Assembly (NCBI GenBank): GCA_020746875.1
Contig: JAGTJL010000013.1
Coordinates: forward strand, 2,108,001-2,172,000
From: Rhexocercosporidium sp. MPI-PUGE-AT-0058
Lineage: Eukaryota; Ascomycota; Leotiomycetes; Helotiales
DNA: 64,000 nt
Direction: 5' to 3'
Each line of letters begins with the position of its first letter. Positions within the stretch are counted from its first letter, which is position 1. The notes under the pieces are model-generated. The model was not told the DNA's origin and did not search any database. It was given only the letters and a program-made list of their open reading frames with translations. Below are positions 58,100-64,000 of this stretch, one piece after another. Made by a program: the position numbers and the translations under genes.

Positions 58100-61000
58100 T
58101 TCTCCCAGCGGAATTCGAACGAGTTCCGATATTCGAATACTTATAGATAACAACGTCCAGTCGAGCGATATTTTATAAAACCTGCGACCGATTTCCTTAT
58201 CACCGACTTAATTACCTCCGATCGATGAAAATGCCGAAGCCGCCGCGTAGATTAAATAAATTTAAATAAACGAATAAAAGGCGAATCTTAAGAGAAACGA
58301 ATATAAGGCAGAAATTATAGAAATTCTGATTAAATTACGGTTAATTAATATAATTAAGGAGGCCAGAACTAGTAAAAGATTAAGATTATTAAAAAAGCGA
58401 TTAATAAAAGGTTCAAATATAATAGGCGAAGGAGAAAGAGCTTATAATAAGGAGTTATAACGTTCTTACTCTTTATAAATTGCTTTTGTAAATAAGCTAA
58501 TTATAACGTAGGACGACGATAGTATTACCGCGTCAAATATATTTAATAAATTAGCGAATATTTAAAGATCTTTAGAGAATATAATACCGTTATAGATATT
58601 AACTTAATATAAATTAATTCCTTTGCTATTATTAAACAGAACTAGCAAAAGAAGTATTAGCAGACGGAATACTTTATTCCTTATTCAAAAGAATAACTTT
58701 TTATTATAAATAAAGCCTTTAATAATATTACTTGTAAATAGCACATCTTCCCTCTTAGCCGTAGAAAAGCCTCCCGGCGATGCTTCGCCTTCACCTTTCC
58801 GTCGAATTGAAAGTTTTGCACCGTCTTCGCCTGCCTAATTAGTAATTCAAATAATATTAGATCCCGCTATTTCTATACTTATTCCAGCTTTTACTCCAGC
58901 GCTAATAATTCCTTAATATGCAATAGCTTCCTTAATACTAAAACCCTTCCTAAACGCGATAGTATTTCCAGTTTTTACTAAGCGAACTGCCTTTAAGCTA
59001 GCTAAGCAGCTTCAGAAGTTTCAAAAGTATACGTACGAGCAGCACCGCAAGGCAGACTAATCGTATTAAGAGTATTATCGACGTTCTGATATTTATTTTA
59101 AGTGCTTATTTTTTCAATAAATTAGTAATATCTTACGTAAATACTACTTAGATATACTTTTTCTAAACGTCTTTAATAATATTAAGTTAATAAAGCTAAT
59201 GGACTTCGGCGGCTTAGACTGCTAAGCAGCTTTTAAAAGCACTAGTATATCGGCTGCCTCCGAAGACGTCGGAACTCGTGATGAAAAGCTGTTTATGAAT
59301 CTGTATTTATTATAATATTATATTATTAATAAAAAGAGCCGTCGTGCTAAGGTATCGTTTAATATCGATAGCATCTACTGCTTCCCGACTAGTCTGGCCG
59401 TTGCCTATTAAGAAATTAATTAGTTTCTTAAAATATATCCTTTTTTCAACTTTAATATAAATATTTATTTTAACGTAAAAGTCCTTTTATATAATAAGCG
59501 CGAGATATTAAATCAGAAATATACTTTTTTTCATAAGATCTCTTATTTTTATTTTAGTTTTATAATTAATATAAAAGAATTCCTTATCTTTATTTTCTTT
59601 TTTACGCTTTATGCCGAAAGCGATTATAAGCATTTAATATATCTTAATAAGTAGGACCGAGAGCTATTATATAATGCGATCTTAAATCCTGCTATTTATA
59701 AGACTATCCGATCTTCTAATATTCTACAATATTATTTAGCTATCGCTCGTATCGCTAATGTAGACTCGATTACGTTATTTGCAAAGAGCTTCGCTCGGAA
59801 AGATTCTTCACAAGAATAACTTCTAAAATACGCTTTATAGCTTCAGTTCTTCAATACTCTTTAGAGCTTTATACTTAAAACTATCGCCGAGGACCTTAAT
59901 TATTATCGATTTCAAGGTATTATCTTCTTCATATATATAAAGAATACTAAGCTGGAATCTATAAATATAGTCGGTGACCTAATTATAGCCTATAAAGGCT
60001 AAGAGCATTCCTGGTCTCAAACTACTAATATATAATTTTATAATAAAAATCGTACGTTTGTCGATCTTGCGAAGCAGATTACTTCAGAAGATAATGCTCT
60101 GCCGTACGATTATATCTCAGAAAACTATAAGGCAGAGGTATTCTTATGAAGGAAGTATTACTTAAATACGTATGTAAAGACGCGGACCGTTCTCAACGCC
60201 GATAAAAGTATAATTAAAAGGAATTTTAAATATATAATATATCCTTAAGTAATTATACAAAATACGATAGGCTAGACTTTCTTTACGACGCCGTAAAGGA
60301 AAAAGAGCTAAGATAAATTAATATACTTTCAGTTTTATATCTTAATTAAGATTTTATTTAATATATCGAAAGTATATATTTTTAATAATAAGTCTCTTAA
60401 GAATTTAGCCTTAAACCCTAGATATATCCGGTTACTCTAGCAAGAAGGTGAAGGTATTACTTTTTCAAAAGGCGTCTGTGAGTTTAGTTATCTCTATAGT
60501 AAGAAACGCGCTTATACTAACCTAGTTAATAATTAATAGAAGTCGTACAATATCCGAGAAAAATACCGTATCTTCCTGACGATGATGGAGGAGATCGCTT
60601 AATAATAGCGCTAATAGGATCTGTACGACAATAAGATTAATACTGCCCCGTCTTTATTCCTTTATTATATCGTCCTTACGAAAGAGCTTCTTGGTTTTCT
60701 TTATGCGTAAATTAATAAGTATTATTTCCTTTTTAAGCATATTCTTACATATACTATTATAATATATTCACTGCCAGAAACGATTATTATAATAATTGCG
60801 TTGAAGGCGCTCCGGTTTTACTATAATAGCAACCTAATTTAGCGTAAATTACTTTTATACAAGGATCGCTAGGAAAGTCTCCGTAACGAAAAGCCGGTTA
60901 TAAAAAAAAGTCTAAGAATACGACAGACTATCGAATGATATAAATTTAATTAGTTTTTGCCAAAGATTAATTAGGCGACGTGGCGGTTCGCACTATTATA

Positions 61001-62285
61001 TAAAGAGAATATCCTAATAAGGAATATATTAATATATAAAGAGTACAGACGACGGTATTGAGTAATTAAAGACTTCCGGGACGTTTATATTCGGTTTAAT
61101 TAAGCCGAGTCTTAGTATGATCGGTATAATATATAGTATAGCAAAGCCCTCTTAAGTAAGTAGCTTGAATATCTCTACGTATTAAACTTTGAACAGTTCG
61201 ATACGGATATATAAAAAGCTATGCTCAAATCCTATAAGCGATCTCCCGAATTAACGTCCGACGCAATTAAGTAAAAAGAAGACATCTAGTTTTATTAGAG
61301 CCGTATGAAGCGGATGTTTTCTGTCGACGGGATCGTCGGTTTACTTTATTTTATAACCGGGAATAAAATGCGGTTTAAAAAAGTAATTAATCTTCTCGAC
61401 TTCTTATTTCTCTGGAAAAATAGCCAAGAACGCCGTAACTAAAATAACAAGCTATACCGAGCTATCCTACAGAAGAGCTTCGAGTTGGTTAAGCGACGTT
61501 TAAAATATAAACGCGTAGATAAGTAATTAAATGAATTCTTTTATCTTATTTATCTAACGCATTAAGTTCTCCCGTACCTATTACATTCTACTTTTATTAT
61601 ATTAACGAAGACTAATCGCAATTAAGGTCTAAAAGGACGGATAATATAGTTTTTGGTTATATATGCCGATCCCGAGAAAGTAGAGCTTCCTTTTCGCTTT
61701 TATTTTATTATACTTTATAATATTTTATGGAATACACGGCGGCAGATATTTGGCGACGGTCGGTATCAGAATACATAAGATACTTCCTAACTTATTAATA
61801 TATATAGCGCTTAAGAACTTAAGGTGCACAAATAAAAAAAAACTGAAGAGTTTTAAGTAATTAAGAAAAGGAGTATTAAGGTAAAAGGGTTTATTCTCGT
61901 ATAAAAGCGGACGCAGCTACTAAGGCTAAAGATATTAAAGCAGATCAAGAACCAGAGCTTAAATGAATTAAAGAACCTAATGAGTGAGTTCAGCCGTAAG
62001 TACGCTAATAATAATATTCAAGATAATAATTCAGATATCGATAATAACGACCTTAAGCTAGAAGTTAGGATTAATAAGCGTAATAGCTATTAGTCTCCAT
62101 CTTCTAAAACTTATAAAGTAATTGCTTTTGCCCGGAAATTTAATAATAAAAGATATCGAAGCAGTGACTGAAATGAAAGCTTCACGGCTATAATAATTAA
62201 TAATAGCAGCGTTTTTATACTGTCAGGCAGCGAGAAGTAAGCGTTAAGGACTAATTATTACGGAACTAAAGTAAAGTTATAAGAT
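58100..62285 (+). pseudogene. Large single-frame pseudogene, about 1,390 codons, function unknown
   Basis: From at least 58950, and probably 58100, to 62280 the plus strand reads in one frame (frame 3) without a detectable frameshift, broken only by TAA/TAG and rare TGA. Landmarks are KRTAFKLAKQLQKFQKY (58980-59030), MDFGGLDC (59199-59222), GTRDEKLFMNLYLL (near 59269-59310), NIDSICCFPTSLAVAY (59360-59410), RIANVDSITLFAKSFARKD (59750-59806), MKRMFSVDGIVGLLYFITGN (61308-61367) and PEKVELPFRFYF (61671-61706). An acidic Asn/Asp tail (62000-62060) follows. I do not recognise a domain. It lies a few kb downstream of the telomere-linked-type helicase in the same orientation. It may belong to the same repeat family, or be a separate large transposon protein. 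Confidence 0.7.
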
Positions 62286-62289
62286 ATAC

Positions 62290-62830
62290 TTTATACTTAG
62301 GATTAATATAATATTAAGATATTTAGTATTATATATATAAGAATCTATTTAATAAGATTTTAAAAAGAATAGTTTAGTTTTCTATTAATTCTTTTATTAC
62401 TTTACTTAGGCCAAGTGAGCTTAATTTCCATTAGGGCATAGATCGGGAGAGCAATTACTATACTAGCCGGTATATATGAGGATAATACTACTGCTTTAGA
62501 TACTGCTTTTATATGGAGTATAGTAGGTATCGACTCTGATTTTAATATATAATTAATAGGAGTTATAATTAAGTACGTATAGTTTCTTTAGGCTTTAGGA
62601 AATATATAAACTCCTTATTATATAGAATCCTTAGTAAATTACTTAAGAGCTTTTATAATAAAAAATTAATAAAATCTACCTCGTTTAATAAATTCGGTTA
62701 TGAAAAGTTTAGTATAATAATTATAATATATATATATATATATATATCCTAACTTTTATTACTTCTCCTTAGAACTTATCCCGATTTTACGTTTTCTATA
62801 CTTTAATCTAATAAGTACCGATTCGTTTAA
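62290..62830. other. AT-rich spacer with possible coding trace
   Basis: One patch (62400-62560) is GC-balanced and reads AITILAGIYEDNTTALDTAF on the plus strand, followed by IWSIVGIDSDFN. It may be the remnant of another gene; too short to assign. Confidence 0.35.
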
Positions 62831-63640
62831 CTTCTTTTATTATATTATAAGTATATCTCGGTAAGCCTCTTACTTATTCTTATTAACTTAAACGAGCTTA
62901 TACTAATCTTTAATATAACTCTCTTTACTATATCCGATTCGCTCAGCGTTTCTTTTTTAAAGAGTAATAACGAAGGGTTTAAGATTATTGGCGATATCCG
63001 TATTATTAAGTTAAAAAGAAGTTATAAGGATAAAGTACATATTACGCTTATCGAATCTGGAAAAGCTACTGCCGGTCCGAACTTCGCTAATATTAATACG
63101 TATTTCGGTTTTTACAAAGAAGAAGTCGTCGAGGCTTACTTCAAGAAGGTCGGCAAAGAAAGGGATTGAGTTCACTACAGCGCGGCTAATTAAGCTACTA
63201 TTACTAAGCGTCTTAATCTAAATAATAATCTTAAGTTATTAAGCCGGACGAAACTTATAAACGTTATTCGAGAGCGGATTAAAGAAGACGCGCCTTTAAG
63301 TATAAGATCTAGAGTTACTAAACTATATCCGGAGAGTCTTAAGAGTGTCGAGAGCAGTCTGGGGGCTGGGTCTAATACTGAGGCTCTAGGAGTTAAGGCT
63401 AGTAATAAGATAGAAGATTTGCATACTCAGAGTGGAAATCTAGAGGTTAAGGCTCGGCAAGAGGACGGTAGAGCTAGGATTACTTATAAGCAAGGTACAA
63501 CTGCTATCCTACGGATCTTTCATATGCGACTTATTAACGTAGCTATTCTATATTTATTAATACTCGTCGGGCTTGGAATAATATTAGCTTATATTTCTAT
63601 TTTTTTTATATTTATCTTTTTACTTTTTATTTATTAAAGT
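62831..63640 (+). pseudogene. Lightly damaged gene with C-terminal membrane segment, function unknown
   Basis: Frame 2 is open from 62831 to the TAA at 63635-63637 apart from two internal stops, TGA at 63167 and TAA at 63191, both at likely Trp/Gln codons. Landmarks are EGFKIIGDIRIIKLKRSYKD (about 62990-63030), NTYFGFYKEEVVEAYFKKVG (about 63095-63155), TKLINVIRERIKEDA and a Ser/Gly-rich linker. One strong hydrophobic segment (LYLLILVGLGIILAY, near 63549-63595) is followed by Phe-rich sequence. A single C-terminal anchor is predicted. Composition is less AT-rich than its neighbours and TpG steps survive. The start codon is not certain, and I recognise no family. Confidence 0.6.
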
Positions 63641-63867
63641 ATATTAAGCTTTATACTACGGCTTAGTTTTTTTAATAATATTAAATTTTTAAGGGCGTGA
63701 CCCTTATCTTACGACGTATAATAATAATAATATTAAATATTAATAATAATATCAAATATTAACCTCTAACTAATTTCGAGCTTATATATATATAATATTA
63801 AATACTTCGGCTATATAAAATCAGTACGACTTATATAATACATCGCTCGTGAAGTGCTTCGTCGTTC

Positions 63868-63886
63868 AGTATTAGGGCCTAATACT
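63868..63886. repeat. Inverted repeat, copy 1
   Basis: AGTATTAGGGCCTAATACT: 9-bp perfect arms around a single central G. Confidence 0.8.
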
Positions 63887-63930
63887 ATTAATAGGGTCAT
63901 ATAAGAGCGGGTAGCAGGCGCGAACGCGAA

Positions 63931-63951
63931 CGGTATCAGGGCCTAATACCG
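63931..63951. repeat. Inverted repeat, copy 2
   Basis: Arms CGGTATCAGG and CCTAATACCG around a central G. One arm mismatch (G-to-A) is a RIP-type change. It shares the (T/C)AGGGCCTAATAC core with copy 1. Confidence 0.78.
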
Positions 63952-64000
63952 AGAGTTCTACTTTATATAATACGTTTAATATGGACGATTAGCGCCTCGC

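Larger units (their letters stand above)
63641..64000. other. AT-rich tail with two related inverted repeats
   Basis: (AAT)n-rich sequence near 63720-63755, then a more GC-rich end. Two related inverted repeats lie at 63868-63886 and 63931-63951. No coding frame was recognised before the window ends. Confidence 0.5.

Overview
The window looks like an AT-rich, repeat-induced-point-mutation (RIP) isochore of a filamentous ascomycete (Pezizomycotina). Long stretches are nearly free of CpA and TpG and full of TpA, while CpG survives. Almost every recognisable coding stretch is broken by TAA/TAG codons standing where Gln or Trp codons are expected. No intact host gene was found. What remains are dead transposons, decayed duplicated genes, tandem repeats and a few GC-balanced islands that escaped mutation. 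The genus cannot be named from this sequence.

Layout. 1-2.5 kb: a GC-balanced island, then AT desert. 2.50-9.97 kb: a complete Ty1/Copia element with 196-bp LTRs, 5-bp target duplications, a half-tRNA-type primer site and one gag-protease-integrase-RT-RNase H frame. It also carries an unusual GC-rich 1.3-kb stretch before the 3' LTR. 11.0-12.3 kb: decayed minus-strand coding sequence. 12.3 kb: a clean 173-bp solo LTR. 14.1-16.9 kb: decayed plus-strand genes, including a recognisable CaMK-type protein kinase. 16.9-18.7 kb: a GC island with telomere-like repeats, then a Fot1/pogo transposase relic.

19.06-30.71 kb: a module marked by at least 17 copies of a short motif (about TTATAAATAAAAACCTG), often in inverted pairs. 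It holds a minus-strand RecQ-like SF2 helicase pseudogene and divergent plus-strand coding remnants. 31.0-31.6 kb: tandem hairpin repeats. 32-43.9 kb: plus-strand pseudogenes of unknown function, three of them with their own tandem peptide repeat, and a dispersed 24-bp palindrome present four times.

44-49 kb: subtelomere-like tandem repeats bounded by two 240-bp direct repeats. 49.25-53.5 kb: a second RecQ-like helicase of the type known as telomere-linked helicase, on the plus strand. 53.5-58 kb: AT desert and a purine-rich minisatellite. 58.1-62.3 kb: a long single-frame pseudogene of unknown function. 62.8-63.6 kb: a lightly damaged gene with a C-terminal membrane segment. 63.6-64 kb: a tail with two related inverted repeats.

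Two RecQ-like helicases, telomere-like repeats and tandem arrays together suggest a subtelomeric or otherwise heterochromatic repeat block. That placement is an inference. All product calls on decayed genes rest on reading translations by eye; no database search was run.
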